Of a DNA stretch of 64,000 nt, positions 18,136-28,333 are shown piece after piece. The stretch is from Methylobacillus gramineus (GTDB lineage Bacteria > Pseudomonadota > Gammaproteobacteria > Burkholderiales > Methylophilaceae), in NCBI RefSeq assembly GCF_020532675.1, contig NZ_JAJAVE010000001.1, positions 310,001 through 374,000 on the forward strand. The letters are read 5' to 3'. Each line of letters starts with the position of its first letter. Position 1 is the stretch's first letter. The notes under the pieces were generated by a model. That model was not told where the DNA came from. It saw only the letters and a program-made list of their open reading frames with translations, and searched no databases. A program made the translations under genes and the position numbers.

Positions 18136-18438
18136 TTAGTTTGGTTTCTTATCTGACTTGGCTGGTTTTTCGGTTTTAGCCGCTTTGCCTACTGTGACTT
18201 CGCTACGCAGATTGTCTACGCTCTTTTTACCGAAGCCCTTGACGTTATCCAGGTCATCTATTGACTTAAATCCGCCATTGGCCTTGCGGTAATCAACAAT
18301 GGCCTGGGCTTTTGATGGGCCAATTCCTTTAACGGTTTCGAGTTCTGTAACAGAGGCTGAATTTAAATCTACTGCGGCAAAGGCGTTGAGTGCGAAACTG
18401 AATGCGATAGCAAATACCAGAAACAATTTTTTCATCAT
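18136..18438 (-). CDS. ComEA-type helix-hairpin-helix protein
   Basis: A 100-residue exported protein. It has a signal peptide (1-21, cleavage after AFA), then two helix-hairpin-helix motifs (VKGIGPSKAQAI and VKGFGKKSVDNL) and a Lys/Pro-rich tail. This is the short soluble ComEA form, which binds incoming DNA in the periplasm of naturally competent bacteria. Whether competence is active here cannot be told. It lies 130 bases downstream of pyrF on the same strand. Confidence 0.85.
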   Translation of the reverse strand: MMKKLFLVFAIAFSFALNAFAAVDLNSASVTELETVKGIGPSKAQAIVDYRKANGGFKSIDDLDNVKGFGKKSVDNLRSEVTVGKAAKTEKPAKSDKKPN

Positions 18439-18568
18439 TTTTCCCCGAGTTGATAGAGATATAAGGTAGGCCCGCCATTAAGACCTCTAGCAGGCACTAC
18501 ATCATATGCTGATCAATACGGAGAAATATCTACGGATAATAATGATTATCAGGCGTGAATCATTCCTG

Positions 18569-19264
18569 TTATAAGTGTAGTGAGTTGTTGATGTTTTGCA
18601 GGGCGAGGAGCGGGTTATCTGCTCTGGTAATTGGACGACCGATGACCAGGTAACTGGCACCCAGTTTCAGACCTTGTGATGGTGTCACGACGCGAGATTG
18701 ATCATCCAGGCTGGCATCGGCAGGGCGAATGCCAGGTGTGACCAGGCAAAAATCAGGGCCGATATGTTCTCGTAGCAGCGGGGCTTCCTGTGCTGAGCAG
18801 ACAACCCCAGCCAAGCCGGCTTGTTGGGTCAAGTTAGCCAAGTGCAGTACATGTTCGTGCACAGGAATATGGATACCAATTTGTTGTAGGCCGGCTTGAT
18901 CCATACTGGTGAGCACAGTCACTGCAATCAGCAAGGGAGAGTGCTGGCTGCGCGCAATCCCTTCCTGTGCTGCTTCCATCATGGCAAGACCGCCTGAAGC
19001 ATGGACATTGAGCATCCATACACCTAATTTGCTTGCAGCCTCACAGGCCTTGGCAACGGTGTTGGGAATATCGTGGAATTTCAGGTCCAGAAATACGCCG
19101 AAGCCTTGATCGATCAATTGAGAGACTAGTTGCGGACCTGCGGTGGTAAACAGCTCTTTACCTACCTTTAGTCTACAAAGTGCAGGATCCAGGGTTTTGG
19201 CAAGGGCGAGCGCACTGGTAGTATCAGCATAGTCTAGTGCGACAATAATTTTGGGATCGTTCAT
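18569..19264 (-). CDS. pyrF: Orotidine 5'-phosphate decarboxylase
   Basis: A 231-residue enzyme for the last step of UMP synthesis. It has IIVALDYAD at the start, the catalytic DxKxxD tetrad segment in [12 protein letters not shown], and the phosphate-binding GRPIT near the end. It overlaps lapB by four bases (ATGA), indicating translational coupling in the lapA-lapB-pyrF unit. Confidence 0.96.
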   Translation of the reverse strand: MNDPKIIVALDYADTTSALALAKTLDPALCRLKVGKELFTTAGPQLVSQLIDQGFGVFLDLKFHDIPNTVAKACEAASKLGVWMLNVHASGGLAMMEAAQEGIARSQHSPLLIAVTVLTSMDQAGLQQIGIHIPVHEHVLHLANLTQQAGLAGVVCSAQEAPLLREHIGPDFCLVTPGIRPADASLDDQSRVVTPSQGLKLGASYLVIGRPITRADNPLLALQNINNSLHL

Positions 19265-20424
19265 ACCGCAGTTTCTTTGTTTTCAGGAGAGAGGGATTCC
19301 CATGCATTACATGCGGGACACTGCCAATGGAAGTTGCGGGCACGGAAACCGCATTGATCACAGTAATGTGCACTGCGGTTACCTATGGCATAGCGCACGG
19401 TTTGTTGCATGAGCAGCGCATCCTGCTGATTGGCATCTTCCAACAGGGATTGCGCGCGGAGGAATTGATCCAGGGTTTGCAGGCTGGGTTTGCGACTTAG
19501 CTCGTCACGTGCCAGCTTTTCTGCGCTGGCAGGGCCTTCTTCAGTCAATGTGGTTTCATAAACCAGATTGAGGATGGAAGCGAGTTTATAGGACTGTAAA
19601 TAAGTCTTGAGCAGGGCAATGCCTTCGTCCAGGTTACCTTGTGCCTTATAGCTGCTGAGCAACTTTGGGGCGACCAGCCCTAGATATTCTGCTTGCTGGA
19701 ATTCGACGCGTTTCCAATAGGAGATGGCAAGTTTGTGTGTGCCATTGGCAGCTTCAAGGTCTCCCAGCATGATATTGGCACGTACACAGCGTTTATCCGC
19801 TTCAATCGCTGTCTCCAGCGAATGGCGTGCCGTGTGGGTGTCATGCTCCAATATAGCCTTCATGGCAATTTCACAGTGAAACTGGGCGACTTCCTTGCGG
19901 AATGAAATGCCAGACAAACGCTCTAGTTCAATGGCGCTCTTGATGGCATTGTTCCACTCGCGTTCACGGATATAGATTTCCAGTAAAGCCCGTAGCGCAG
20001 TCTGCTTGTAGCGACTGTCATGCAATGAGGTGAACAATTCCTCTGCACGATCAAACAGGCCTGCTTTTAAGTAATCCTGGGCCAGTTCTGCCATTACAGC
20101 TTGTTTCTGCTGGTCTGGCAGCTCCTTGCGTTCAAGCAGGTTGAGATGCAGGTGGATGGCGCGATCTACTTCACCTCGGCGACGGAACAGGCTGCCCAGG
20201 GCAAAATGTAACTCCATGGACTCCGCATTGGCTTGTACTGCTTCGATAAATGCTTCAATGGCTTTGTCGTGTTGATCGCTAATGAGGAAATTCAGGCCTT
20301 TGAAATAGGCTGCAGGCAAGGCAGTAGACTCGGTCAGCAATTGATTGATATCAACACGGGCGGCCAGCCAGCCTAGTGTGAAAAAGAGCGGTAGGGCGAG
20401 CAGCCACCAGTATTCAAATTCCAT
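19261..20424 (-). CDS. lapB: Lipopolysaccharide assembly protein LapB (YciM)
   Basis: A 387-residue inner-membrane protein with one N-terminal helix (about 5-20) and a long array of TPR repeats (about 45-345). A C-terminal rubredoxin-like metal domain carries two cysteine pairs (CDQCG and CPAC). LapB recruits LpxC to FtsH for degradation and so limits LPS synthesis. The lapA gene lies upstream and pyrF overlaps downstream, the usual neighbourhood. Confidence 0.95.
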   Translation of the reverse strand: MEFEYWWLLALPLFFTLGWLAARVDINQLLTESTALPAAYFKGLNFLISDQHDKAIEAFIEAVQANAESMELHFALGSLFRRRGEVDRAIHLHLNLLERKELPDQQKQAVMAELAQDYLKAGLFDRAEELFTSLHDSRYKQTALRALLEIYIREREWNNAIKSAIELERLSGISFRKEVAQFHCEIAMKAILEHDTHTARHSLETAIEADKRCVRANIMLGDLEAANGTHKLAISYWKRVEFQQAEYLGLVAPKLLSSYKAQGNLDEGIALLKTYLQSYKLASILNLVYETTLTEEGPASAEKLARDELSRKPSLQTLDQFLRAQSLLEDANQQDALLMQQTVRYAIGNRSAHYCDQCGFRARNFHWQCPACNAWESLSPENKETAV

Positions 20425-20494
20425 GATGTAGTTCCAGGAGTGCCCCAGTGCGTGATGTCTCGGGTGTTATGTTGGATAAAGCGTACAGAGGTTA

Positions 20495-20752
20495 TTAGCT
20501 GTTTAATTTCAGGTTTTTCAGCTCACGTTCCAGTGCCAGCAGCTTGCGTTTCTGCCTGATCAGCGAGCCCAGGCAGGCAATGATGCCTGCAATAATACCC
20601 GTGAAGAAGGTGATCAAGAGCATCAGGGAAAGCGGTGCTCGCCAAGAGTAGCCGAGGTAATAAGCCAGTTCAACAGGCGCTGAGTTCTTGAAGGCGAAGC
20701 CCAGCAGCAGGATAAACAACAGAATACTTAAAATCATGTATAGGGTGCGCAT
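20495..20752 (-). CDS. lapA: LapA-domain inner-membrane protein
   Basis: An 85-residue protein with two membrane helices (about 4-20 and 40-62) and a basic, Leu-rich cytoplasmic tail (about 63-85). It fits the LapA (DUF1049) family by size, topology and position before lapB. LapA accompanies LapB in LPS assembly control. Confidence 0.88.
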   Translation of the reverse strand: MRTLYMILSILLFILLLGFAFKNSAPVELAYYLGYSWRAPLSLMLLITFFTGIIAGIIACLGSLIRQKRKLLALERELKNLKLNS

Positions 20753-20806
20753 GGTTCAATTTTACCCAAGCAGACGTAAAAGCGTTAATGAATTGATGCA
20801 AAAAAG

Positions 20807-20845
20807 CCAAAAAAAACGGCAGCATCCATAAGGATACTGCCGTTT
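20807..20845 (-). terminator. Rho-independent terminator after ihfB
   Basis: On the minus strand a 13-bp stem ending CGGCAG..CTGCCG (one G-T pair) is followed by eight T, about 20 bases after the ihfB stop. It separates the rpsA-ihfB unit from lapA-lapB-pyrF. Confidence 0.9.
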
Positions 20846-20866
20846 CTTTAGCGCAAACTGCTGCGC

Positions 20867-21151
20867 TTATTCACTCAGGTCAACACGTTCACGCAACTCT
20901 TTGCCTGCCTTGAAGTGTGGAACATACTTCTCAGGCACTTGTACCTTGGTACCAGTCTTAGGGTTGCGGCCTAGCCGTGGTGGACGGTAGTTCAGACTGA
21001 AACTACCGAATCCACGGATTTCGATACGCTCACCAGTAGCAAGATTGTCCGTCATTGAGTCAAGAATAGCCTTAACAGAAAGCTCGGCATCCTTGACGAC
21101 TAGTTGCGGGAAACGCGCAGCCAGATTGGCAATCAACTCTGATTTGGTCAT
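20867..21151 (-). CDS. ihfB: Integration host factor beta subunit
   Basis: A 94-residue DNA-bending protein. It has the conserved GxGSF turn ([22 protein letters not shown]), including the intercalating proline region, and [10 protein letters not shown] at the end. It starts 11 bases after rpsA, the standard rpsA-ihfB arrangement. IHF would act at sites such as the one at 3437-3449. Confidence 0.96.
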   Translation of the reverse strand: MTKSELIANLAARFPQLVVKDAELSVKAILDSMTDNLATGERIEIRGFGSFSLNYRPPRLGRNPKTGTKVQVPEKYVPHFKAGKELRERVDLSE

Positions 21152-21162
21152 GGCTTGACGCC

Positions 21163-22872
21163 TTACTCGTTGTTTTTGCCGTCAAGCTTAGCCTTCAGCA
21201 ACGCACCAAGATTGGTGGTGCCGGCAGAACCTGCGTCATTGCTGAATTTTTGCATTGCATCAGCTTCATCAGCCATGTCCTTAGCCTTGATTGACAAGGT
21301 GATAGAACGGTTCTTGCGGTCAATGTTGGTGATGCGGGCTTCAACTTCTTCGCCTTCCTTAAGCACTGTGGAAATATCTTCCACCTTGTCACGGGAAACT
21401 TCGGAAGCACGCAGGTAGCCCTCAACCTCGCCGTCCAGGGTAATGACTGCGCCCTTGGCTTCGAGAGACTTGACGACACCCTTAACGATAGCACCCTTGT
21501 CGTTCAATGAAGTGTAAGCACTGAATGGATCGCTATCCAGTTGCTTAACGCCCAAGGAGATACGCTCTTTCTCAACATCAATGCTGAGAACAACTGCTTC
21601 CAGTTCGTCACCCTTCTTGAAGTTGCGGATCGCTTCTTCGCCAGTTTGATTCCATGACAGGTCGGACAAGTGCACAAGGCCGTCGATACCACCAGGCAAG
21701 CCGATGAATACGCCGAAGTCAGTGATGGACTTAATTTGACCGCTAACCTTGTCACCCTTCTTGTGGGAAGCAGCAAAGTCATCCCATGGGTTGGCCTGGC
21801 ATTGTTTCATGCCCAGTGACAGACGGCGACGGTCTTCGTCGATTTCCAGAATCATGACTTCTACTTCGTCGCCCAGTTGAGCGATCTTGGCAGGATGTAC
21901 GTTCTTGTTTGTCCAGTCCATTTCGGATACGTGGACCAAACCTTCAATACCTGGTTCGATTTCAACGAATGCGCCGTAGTCGGTCAAGTTGGTTACCTTG
22001 CCGAACAGACGTGTACCCACTGGGTAACGGCGTGTCAGTGCAACCCATGGATCATCACCCAACTGCTTGATACCCAGGGAAACACGATTCTTCTCTTGAT
22101 CGAACTTCAGGATCTTGGCTTCAACTTCTTCACCAACAGTCAGCACTTCTGATGGGTGCTTGACACGGCGCCATGCCAGGTCAGTGATGTGCAACAAGCC
22201 ATCAATGCCACCCAGATCAACGAATGCACCGTAATCAGTGATGTTCTTAACGATACCCTTAACCACTGCGCCTTCTTTCAAGGACTCAAGCAGTGCTTCG
22301 CGGTCAGCGCCCATGCTTTCTTCCAGCACGGCACGGCGTGAAACCACAACGTTGTTACGCTTGCGATCCAGCTTGATAACCTTGAAGTCCCATTCCTTGT
22401 TTTCGAATGGTGTTGTGTCTTTAACAGGACGCAGGTCAACCAGTGAACCTGGCAAGAATGCACGAATGCTGTTCACCATGACAGTCAGACCACCCTTGAC
22501 ACGGCCATTGACCATACCCTTGATGATGCGGGATTCATTCATTGCTTCTTCAAGATCCAGCCATGCAGCCAGGCGCTTGGCTTTCTCACGCGAAAGCTTG
22601 GTTGAACCATAACCATCTTCCAGGGATTCGATACATACTTTAACGAAATCGCCTACGCTGACTTCGAGTTCGCCACGGTCGTTACGGAATTCAGCAGCCA
22701 GAATCACGCTTTCGGATTTCAGGCCTGCATTAACAATAACGAAATCATCATCGACTGAAACAACTTCAGCAGTGATCACTTCACCGGAGCGCATTTCCTG
22801 GCGAGCCAGGCTTTCCTCGAAAAGAGCTGCAAAGCTTTCCATGGAGGAGGTTGTGGTTGAAAGGTTAGCCAT
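21163..22872 (-). CDS. rpsA: 30S ribosomal protein S1
   Basis: A 569-residue RNA-binding protein that brings mRNAs to the 30S subunit. Six S1 repeats run from about residue 35 to 535; the best conserved are those with [35 protein letters not shown] and [18 protein letters not shown]. The start at 22872 lacks a clear Shine-Dalgarno sequence and is preceded by a T-rich stretch and a GC hairpin at 22892-22909. That resembles the weak, structured leaders of other rpsA genes, which are autoregulated by S1. Confidence 0.97.
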   Translation of the reverse strand: MANLSTTTSSMESFAALFEESLARQEMRSGEVITAEVVSVDDDFVIVNAGLKSESVILAAEFRNDRGELEVSVGDFVKVCIESLEDGYGSTKLSREKAKRLAAWLDLEEAMNESRIIKGMVNGRVKGGLTVMVNSIRAFLPGSLVDLRPVKDTTPFENKEWDFKVIKLDRKRNNVVVSRRAVLEESMGADREALLESLKEGAVVKGIVKNITDYGAFVDLGGIDGLLHITDLAWRRVKHPSEVLTVGEEVEAKILKFDQEKNRVSLGIKQLGDDPWVALTRRYPVGTRLFGKVTNLTDYGAFVEIEPGIEGLVHVSEMDWTNKNVHPAKIAQLGDEVEVMILEIDEDRRRLSLGMKQCQANPWDDFAASHKKGDKVSGQIKSITDFGVFIGLPGGIDGLVHLSDLSWNQTGEEAIRNFKKGDELEAVVLSIDVEKERISLGVKQLDSDPFSAYTSLNDKGAIVKGVVKSLEAKGAVITLDGEVEGYLRASEVSRDKVEDISTVLKEGEEVEARITNIDRKNRSITLSIKAKDMADEADAMQKFSNDAGSAGTTNLGALLKAKLDGKNNE

Positions 22873-22891
22873 TAAAAAAATATCCAGATAA

Positions 22892-22909
22892 TCCCGCCGT
22901 GCAGCGGGT
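22892..22909 (-). other. GC-rich hairpin in the rpsA leader
   Basis: Arms CCCGC/GCGGG with a six-base loop lie about 20 bases upstream of the rpsA ATG. The position fits an element for S1 autoregulation (inference). Confidence 0.5.
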
Positions 22910-22918
22910 CAAATTAAA

Positions 22919-22945
22919 AAAACCACGAATCGGTGGGATTCACGG
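22919..22945 (-). terminator. Weak terminator between cmk and rpsA
   Basis: On the minus strand GAATC/GATTC extended by wobble pairs is followed by seven T, about 20 bases after the cmk stop. It would reduce but probably not abolish read-through into rpsA. Confidence 0.5.
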
Positions 22946-22963
22946 CACACTTACTACAAAAAT

Positions 22964-23635
22964 TTAAGCATTTATGCTTTGCTGTCTGCAATCCAGTACA
23001 GCCTGAACCGCTTGCTCTATACTAAGCGCGCTGGTTTCCAGCAATGTTGCGTTCTTGCTTTGCTGCAGCGGAGCAACAGATCTTTGCTGATCTCTCGCAT
23101 CCCGGGTTTGCAAATCCTGCAAGATGTCTGCCAGATTAGCATGTATCCCTTTTTCTATCAACTGTTTATAGCGTCTTTCCGCGCGTATCTCAGCACTCGC
23201 GGTGAGAAATATCTTGGTCTGCGCATCAGGAAATATAACGGTCGCCATATCGCGCCCGTCTGCCACCAAGCCGGGTACCTGGCGAAAGCTCTTTTGCAGG
23301 CCGAGTAACGCGGTTCTTAGCTGGGGGTGTACGGCTACCTCTGAGGCGCCACGGCTGATTTCCTCAGTGCGAACAGCCTCGGTGATAATCTCCCCATTAA
23401 GCAGTATCTGACCTTGTTCAAAACGGATATTCATTTTTTCTGCCAGGGCTGCCAGCGCGGTTTCATCCTGCCAGGAAACCCCCAGGTTTTTCGCTGCTAG
23501 TGCAGTGATGCGGTAGATGGCGCCTGAGTCCAGGTAGTGATAGCCAAGCTTGCTGGCGACTATTTGGGCAATGGTACCTTTGCCTGAGGCAGATGGGCCA
23601 TCAATGGCAATAACGGGGATAGGGGCTGTGGACAT
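22964..23635 (-). CDS. cmk: Cytidylate kinase
   Basis: A 223-residue kinase that phosphorylates CMP and dCMP. It has the P-loop GPSASGKGT at residues 13-21, LDSGAIYR, the GRDMATVIFPDA segment and the lid AEIRAERRY. It lies between aroA and rpsA, the conserved order. The gap from aroA is 25 bases. Confidence 0.96.
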   Translation of the reverse strand: MSTAPIPVIAIDGPSASGKGTIAQIVASKLGYHYLDSGAIYRITALAAKNLGVSWQDETALAALAEKMNIRFEQGQILLNGEIITEAVRTEEISRGASEVAVHPQLRTALLGLQKSFRQVPGLVADGRDMATVIFPDAQTKIFLTASAEIRAERRYKQLIEKGIHANLADILQDLQTRDARDQQRSVAPLQQSKNATLLETSALSIEQAVQAVLDCRQQSINA

Positions 23636-23660
23636 GGATGTGATTCAGTAATTATTTGGG

Positions 23661-24947
23661 CTAATGGCTAATGCTTGCAAAACGTTCAAAATAGTCGGGA
23701 AAGGTTTTGGCCACACACTTTGGGTCGTTGATGGTGATGGGTACGCCGCCTAGCGCAACCAGTGAGAAACACATGGCCATGCGGTGATCGTCATAGGTAT
23801 CTATGACGGCATTGGGCGTGAGTTGGAAGGGGGGCGTGACGGTAAGGTAATCGCTACCTTCTTCGACGGTTGCCCCCACTTTTCTTAATTCAGCTGCCAT
23901 CGCGCTCAAGCGGTCAGTTTCCTTGACGCGCCAGCTTGCAATGTTGCGTAGGGTGCTGCTGCCATCTGCAAACAGGGCGAGTATGGCCAGCGTCATTGCG
24001 GCATCGGGGATATGGTTGCAGTCCAGATCTATGGCCTTCAACTTGCTGCCATTGTGACTGACATCAATCCAGTGTTCACCTGCGCTGATATTGGCTCCCA
24101 TTAATTCCAGTGCCTCGATGAAGCGTATGTCGCCCTGGATGCTTTTGCTACCAACCCCTTCAACTCTTACCGGGCCTTGACCTATCGCTCCTGCAGCGAG
24201 AAAGTAGGAAGCGGAGGAGGCATCACCTTCTACATGAATGCTGCCAGGGCTTTGATAGCGGCTATTGGCTGGAATAGTGAATGAGCGCCATTCATCACGC
24301 TCCACCATGACACCGAATTGCGCCATCAGATTCAGCGTAATCTCGATATAAGGCTTGGAGATCAGATCTCCTGTCACTTCTATGGTGATGGCTTCACCAG
24401 CCAGTGGTAATGCCATCAGCAAGGCGGTGAGAAATTGACTGGAAACGTCGCCGCGCACCTTGATTGGTGCAGTCGTATTGAGGGTGGAGGAATGAATGCT
24501 GAGTGGCGGAAAGCCTGGGTTGTCCAGGTATTCTATGTTGGCCCCTGCGGTATTGAGCGCATCCACCAAATCCCCAATCGGGCGCTCATGCATACGGGCA
24601 ATGCCCGAGAGTTCATATTCGCCTTGCGATAAGGCCAGTGCAGCGGTGAGTGGGCGGAAGGCCGTCCCTGCATTACCCAGGAACAGTGCAGCCTGTTTTA
24701 CCGGAAAATGGCCCGCAGTACCGTGTACCCGCCATTGGTGTGCACCCGTTTGCTCAAGGCCGACGCCCAGGGTTAGTAAGGCTTCCAGCATGCGCTGGGT
24801 ATCATCGGATGCCAGCAGGTCGTGTATTTCGGTGATGCCTGAAGCTAGTGCGGCTAGCAGCAGGGTGCGATTGGAAATACTCTTGGAGCCGGGGAGCTTG
24901 ATGCTGCCATGGGCTTTGCTGGCGGCTTGAAGGGTCAGATTTTCCAT
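23661..24947 (-). CDS. aroA: 3-phosphoshikimate 1-carboxyvinyltransferase (EPSP synthase)
   Basis: A 428-residue shikimate-pathway enzyme joining PEP and shikimate 3-phosphate. Class I signatures are present: [32 protein letters not shown] and RVKETDRL with the active-site residues. The ATG at 24947 (MENLTLQ) is the natural start and overlaps the 3' end of tyrA by 13 bases. A longer frame reaching 24980 would lie inside tyrA. Confidence 0.95.
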   Translation of the reverse strand: MENLTLQAASKAHGSIKLPGSKSISNRTLLLAALASGITEIHDLLASDDTQRMLEALLTLGVGLEQTGAHQWRVHGTAGHFPVKQAALFLGNAGTAFRPLTAALALSQGEYELSGIARMHERPIGDLVDALNTAGANIEYLDNPGFPPLSIHSSTLNTTAPIKVRGDVSSQFLTALLMALPLAGEAITIEVTGDLISKPYIEITLNLMAQFGVMVERDEWRSFTIPANSRYQSPGSIHVEGDASSASYFLAAGAIGQGPVRVEGVGSKSIQGDIRFIEALELMGANISAGEHWIDVSHNGSKLKAIDLDCNHIPDAAMTLAILALFADGSSTLRNIASWRVKETDRLSAMAAELRKVGATVEEGSDYLTVTPPFQLTPNAVIDTYDDHRMAMCFSLVALGGVPITINDPKCVAKTFPDYFERFASISH

Positions 24948-25822
24948 GATGAGGCCTGTTGGGGGTGCTGTTGCGCCCATTCAATACGGGCGCGACTGGC
25001 ACGATCAAATAATGCAAGTAATTGATTGCCATCCTCGTTATGCAGGGACTCGCGTAATTGCGACAGCGCTTGCTGGTAAGTGTCCAGCTCTTGTAACAGG
25101 GCTTCACGGTTGGCAAGGCTGATATCACGCCACATTTCCGGTGAGCTGCCAGCAATGCGTGTGAAGTCGCGAAAGCCACTGGCCGCAAACTCAAAAAACT
25201 GGGATGAATTAGTCCTCGAGGCCAGGTCATCAACCAGCGCAAATGCCAGCAGGTGTGGCAAATGGCTGACGGCGGCAAATATGCCATCATGCTCACTTGC
25301 ACTCATCTGACGTACACGAGCGCCTGTTGTTTGCCATAGCTCGCGTACGGTATTCACGGCATGAGTGTCAGTGATTTCTGTGGGCGTAAGCACGACATTT
25401 TTATTGACGAACAGGTCGGCATTAGCGGCTGCAGGGCCACTTTTTTCTGCACCTGCAATCGGGTGCCCGGGTACAAAACGGCAGGCATGCTTATCAAGCA
25501 AACGCAAGGCGTCACTTGATATATCAGCCTTTGTGCTGCCAACATCGGTAATGACGGTATGGCTGTCAAGAAAGGGTGCAATTGCACTGAAGATGGCGGG
25601 AGTCTGGGCGACGGGCGTAGCAATGACCACTATGTCGGTATTGTGTAACGCAGCCGACAAGTCGGTTGCCGACTCATCAATGATCCCCAGGCTGATGGCT
25701 TCTTGCAGACTGTCACCATGGCGACCAATACCCACCACATGCCAGCCTGGCTGGGAACGTTTGAGCGCAAGTGCAAGTGAGCCACCAATCAGGCCCACAC
25801 CGAAAATAAGCAGTTTTTTCAA
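24935..25822 (-). CDS. tyrA: Prephenate dehydrogenase
   Basis: A 295-residue NAD-dependent enzyme of tyrosine synthesis. It has [14 protein letters not shown] at the N-terminus, the [10 protein letters not shown] loop and the catalytic-His segment [11 protein letters not shown]. It is monofunctional, with no chorismate mutase fusion. It heads the tyrA-aroA-cmk-rpsA-ihfB run. Confidence 0.95.
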   Translation of the reverse strand: MKKLLIFGVGLIGGSLALALKRSQPGWHVVGIGRHGDSLQEAISLGIIDESATDLSAALHNTDIVVIATPVAQTPAIFSAIAPFLDSHTVITDVGSTKADISSDALRLLDKHACRFVPGHPIAGAEKSGPAAANADLFVNKNVVLTPTEITDTHAVNTVRELWQTTGARVRQMSASEHDGIFAAVSHLPHLLAFALVDDLASRTNSSQFFEFAASGFRDFTRIAGSSPEMWRDISLANREALLQELDTYQQALSQLRESLHNEDGNQLLALFDRASRARIEWAQQHPQQASSWKI

Positions 25823-25905
25823 GTTTGTAGTGCGACAGCTGTCAGATTAAAAGCGCGATTGTATCATGCTTGACAGGCACTTCGGGGGCTGGAGACAGTT
25901 AGCAA

Positions 25906-25951
25906 GAGCGGCGTTTTAGTGAGTTTGACATCACTAAAACGCCGTTTGCTC
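25906..25951. repeat. 14-bp perfect inverted repeat between bpt and tyrA
   Basis: Arms CGGCGTTTTAGTGA/TCACTAAAACGCCG with an eight-base loop are extended by AGCAA/TTGCT outside a small bulge. There is no adjacent T run. It lies downstream of bpt and upstream of tyrA on the minus strand, so it could end the aat-bpt transcript or be a protein site. Confidence 0.75.
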
Positions 25952-26027
25952 GGAGACGACAAGGAGTGAAGATTCAGAGTGCGTGAAGAGTAATAAAGTT
26001 CATTGGGCACGCAAGCTTTATGGTGTA

Positions 26028-26786
26028 TTAATCTTGTCTTGATTGATCTGGGCCATCACCCTCAAGATGTATTGGCTGCCAGGACCCATCGACCAGGCCT
26101 TCCTGGGGCAGAAAGTTTTTTTTGTAAGCCATTTTACGGCTTTCCTTGATCCAGTATCCCAGGTATAGATAGGGCAGGTTGAGGGTTCTGCACCACTCCA
26201 GTAGCCACATCACATTGTAAGTACCATAGCTGGCGTGCAGGTCGCTGGCATCATAAAAAGTATATACCGCAGAAATACCATCGCGGACAATATCCACCAC
26301 GCTGACCATCTTGAGTACGCCATGGTCGCGGAATTCCACCATCAGGCTTTCTACATTGCTCTGTACCAGAAAATTGCGGTATTGTTCGGCAGTTTCCGGG
26401 TCACCGGAACCCCCTTCATGCCGTGCAATTTGGTAGGCGGAATACAGTGCAAAATGTTCTTCAGAAAATGTCAGTTCCATCAAGGATACGGACAGGGTTT
26501 GATGATGGCTCCATGCGCGTCGCTGGCTGCGTTTTGGCTTGAATTCTGTCACGGGTAAGCGCACCGGAATGCAGGCATGGCAGGTTTCGCAGTGAGGGCG
26601 ATAGGCAAACTTGCCACTACGGCGGAAACCCAGCTTGATCAAGCCGCTGTATGCCTGGGCATCAATCAGGTGATGCGGCGTCGCAATCAGGGATTGTGCT
26701 GGCTGATCCTTGAGGTAGCCACAGGCGTACGCAGTTGTCGCGTAGAACTGGATTTTTTGTAGATGTTGTTCACCAGGCAAGGTCAT
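26028..26786 (-). CDS. bpt: Aspartate/glutamate leucyltransferase Bpt (N-end rule)
   Basis: A 252-residue transferase that attaches Leu from Leu-tRNA to proteins with N-terminal Asp or Glu, marking them for ClpAP. Family motifs are [11 protein letters not shown] near the start, [27 protein letters not shown] and [10 protein letters not shown]. It overlaps aat by four bases, so the two N-end-rule transferases are translated together. Confidence 0.94.
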   Translation of the reverse strand: MTLPGEQHLQKIQFYATTAYACGYLKDQPAQSLIATPHHLIDAQAYSGLIKLGFRRSGKFAYRPHCETCHACIPVRLPVTEFKPKRSQRRAWSHHQTLSVSLMELTFSEEHFALYSAYQIARHEGGSGDPETAEQYRNFLVQSNVESLMVEFRDHGVLKMVSVVDIVRDGISAVYTFYDASDLHASYGTYNVMWLLEWCRTLNLPYLYLGYWIKESRKMAYKKNFLPQEGLVDGSWQPIHLEGDGPDQSRQD

Positions 26787-27478
26787 GAAGGGTAGTGTAC
26801 CAATTCATCTAGCCGTTGGGAAAATTCTGCCCTAGAAATTTCGCGCGCTCCTAGAGAGATCAGATGCGCTGTCTTCATTTGGCAATCTATCATGCCGCAT
26901 CCGCCCTGCTGTAAATGCTTGACCATGTGTACAAATGCCAGTTTGGACGCGTCGGTGACATGATGAAACATAGATTCACCATAAAACATATTCCCAATGC
27001 GAACGCCATACAGTCCGCCGACCAGTTTGCCATCTATCCAGGTTTCTGCGCTGTGGGCATAACCCAATGCGTGCAGTTGGCTATAACCATCCATAATCTG
27101 CTGCGTGATCCAGGTACCATCCTGTCCATCTCGCCCAGTGTTCGCACAGGCCTGGATGACCTCGCTGAATACGGTGTTGAAGCGTACTTCATAATCTGGC
27201 TTCTTCAAGCGTTTTGACAGCGACTTTGAAATCTTGAGCTCTTGCGGAAACAAGACCATGCGAGGGTCTGGACTCCACCACAAGATAGGCTCTCCTGCGC
27301 TGAACCAGGGAAATATCCCCAATTGGTATGCTTCCAGCAGGCGTTTGGCTGACAGGTCACCATCTACTGCAATCAGGCCGTTAGGTTCTTGCAGCGCTTC
27401 ACTTAATGCAGGGAAAGGGGTATTGGCGTCCAGTGCGCGTACCAATCCACCTGGCAAACGGTAATAACGGTGGCTCAT
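26783..27478 (-). CDS. aat: Leucyl/phenylalanyl-tRNA-protein transferase
   Basis: A 231-residue enzyme that adds Leu or Phe to N-terminal Lys or Arg. It has [43 protein letters not shown] and a [19 protein letters not shown] segment. With bpt it forms a two-gene N-end-rule unit, as in many proteobacteria. Confidence 0.96.
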   Translation of the reverse strand: MSHRYYRLPGGLVRALDANTPFPALSEALQEPNGLIAVDGDLSAKRLLEAYQLGIFPWFSAGEPILWWSPDPRMVLFPQELKISKSLSKRLKKPDYEVRFNTVFSEVIQACANTGRDGQDGTWITQQIMDGYSQLHALGYAHSAETWIDGKLVGGLYGVRIGNMFYGESMFHHVTDASKLAFVHMVKHLQQGGCGMIDCQMKTAHLISLGAREISRAEFSQRLDELVHYPS

Positions 27479-27620
27479 CTGCCAAACAGTGCGCTAACGA
27501 ATAGGTGGGAAGGGATTAAATTCAGCATGATGCATTATCCATGATTCATGCCTAGCTTATCATCTGGATGGCATGCCTGGGGTGCTTTACCGGCCTGCGT
27601 CGGTATGCTTTAATGAGCCC

Positions 27621-27974
27621 ATGCGCTATTTACGCACTTTTGCCCTGCTATTGCTCACCATATTTCTGATCGACACTGTTTCGGCCAGTACGGTATTGCA
27701 TCTGCCGTCTGCAGATTCCATGCAGCATGAACATGCAGTCCATACACAACATGATCACCAGGCAATGCAGCATGCTAATCAACATGCAGGGCATGATACA
27801 AGCAGTGCAAATTGCAGCAGTTGCCATGATTGCCTGTCCTGTTTCAGTATGTTGCTGTCTTTGCCAACATTCAATACGATCGCGAAGCCATACAGTCCTC
27901 AAGATGATGCGCGTGAGGTCATATACTTCTCTCCCGCTTTAGCCTTGTTGCAACGACCCCCTATCAACTCATGA
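27621..27974 (+). CDS. Exported His- and Cys-rich small protein of the copper island
   Basis: A 117-residue protein. A hydrophobic N-terminus (about 5-22) acts as signal or anchor. A His/Gln-rich stretch follows (many H-x-H and HQ pairs, about 33-62), then a cysteine cluster CSSCHDCLSC. The start at 27621 (MRYLRTF) is chosen for the immediate signal peptide; an upstream extension adds no recognisable sequence. It precedes a second His-rich protein, a TolC-like lipoprotein and a multicopper oxidase. Periplasmic metal (probably copper) binding is inferred from composition and context. I do not recognise a named family. Confidence 0.7.
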   Translation: MRYLRTFALLLLTIFLIDTVSASTVLHLPSADSMQHEHAVHTQHDHQAMQHANQHAGHDTSSANCSSCHDCLSCFSMLLSLPTFNTIAKPYSPQDDAREVIYFSPALALLQRPPINS

Positions 27975-28045
27975 TCGCAGCGGCATTGCCGCCCTTTACC
28001 AGTCCTTGAATACAAGGCTTTTTGATCATGTACGGAGTCAGCATC

Positions 28046-28330
28046 ATGTCATCTACTTTATCCGCCGTTGTTGCGGCATTCATTCTTGTTGTTTCTGCCA
28101 CTACTTATGCAGATACCCCGCAAACTCATGACCATAGTGCTCACGATCACAAGACACCCGAGCAGCATCTGCCTTATCAGCCTGCCCTGAATCAATACCA
28201 GGCATTTGAACCATCACCAGGCAAAACCTCTGGAAAACTCCCGACGAAGCAAGATGACCATGCAGGCCATCATGAGATGGAAGGTCATGCAGAGCATGAC
28301 CATAGTCAGCATATGCAACACGGGAAATAG
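28046..28330 (+). CDS. Exported His-rich small protein of the copper island
   Basis: A 94-residue protein with a signal peptide (1-22, ends TYA-D) and two His/Asp-rich clusters (about 27-41 and 70-94) flanking a Pro/Gln linker. The start at 28046 is supported by GGAG eight bases upstream. It ends three bases before the TolC-like gene, so it is in the same operon. It is probably a periplasmic copper buffer or shuttle (inference from composition and neighbours). Confidence 0.7.
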   Translation: MSSTLSAVVAAFILVVSATTYADTPQTHDHSAHDHKTPEQHLPYQPALNQYQAFEPSPGKTSGKLPTKQDDHAGHHEMEGHAEHDHSQHMQHGK

Positions 28331-28333
28331 TCC

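Noticed and set aside
27569-27586. TGGCATG...TGC resembling a sigma-54 promoter before the copper island
   Set aside because: GG and GC are separated by 12 bases, not ten.
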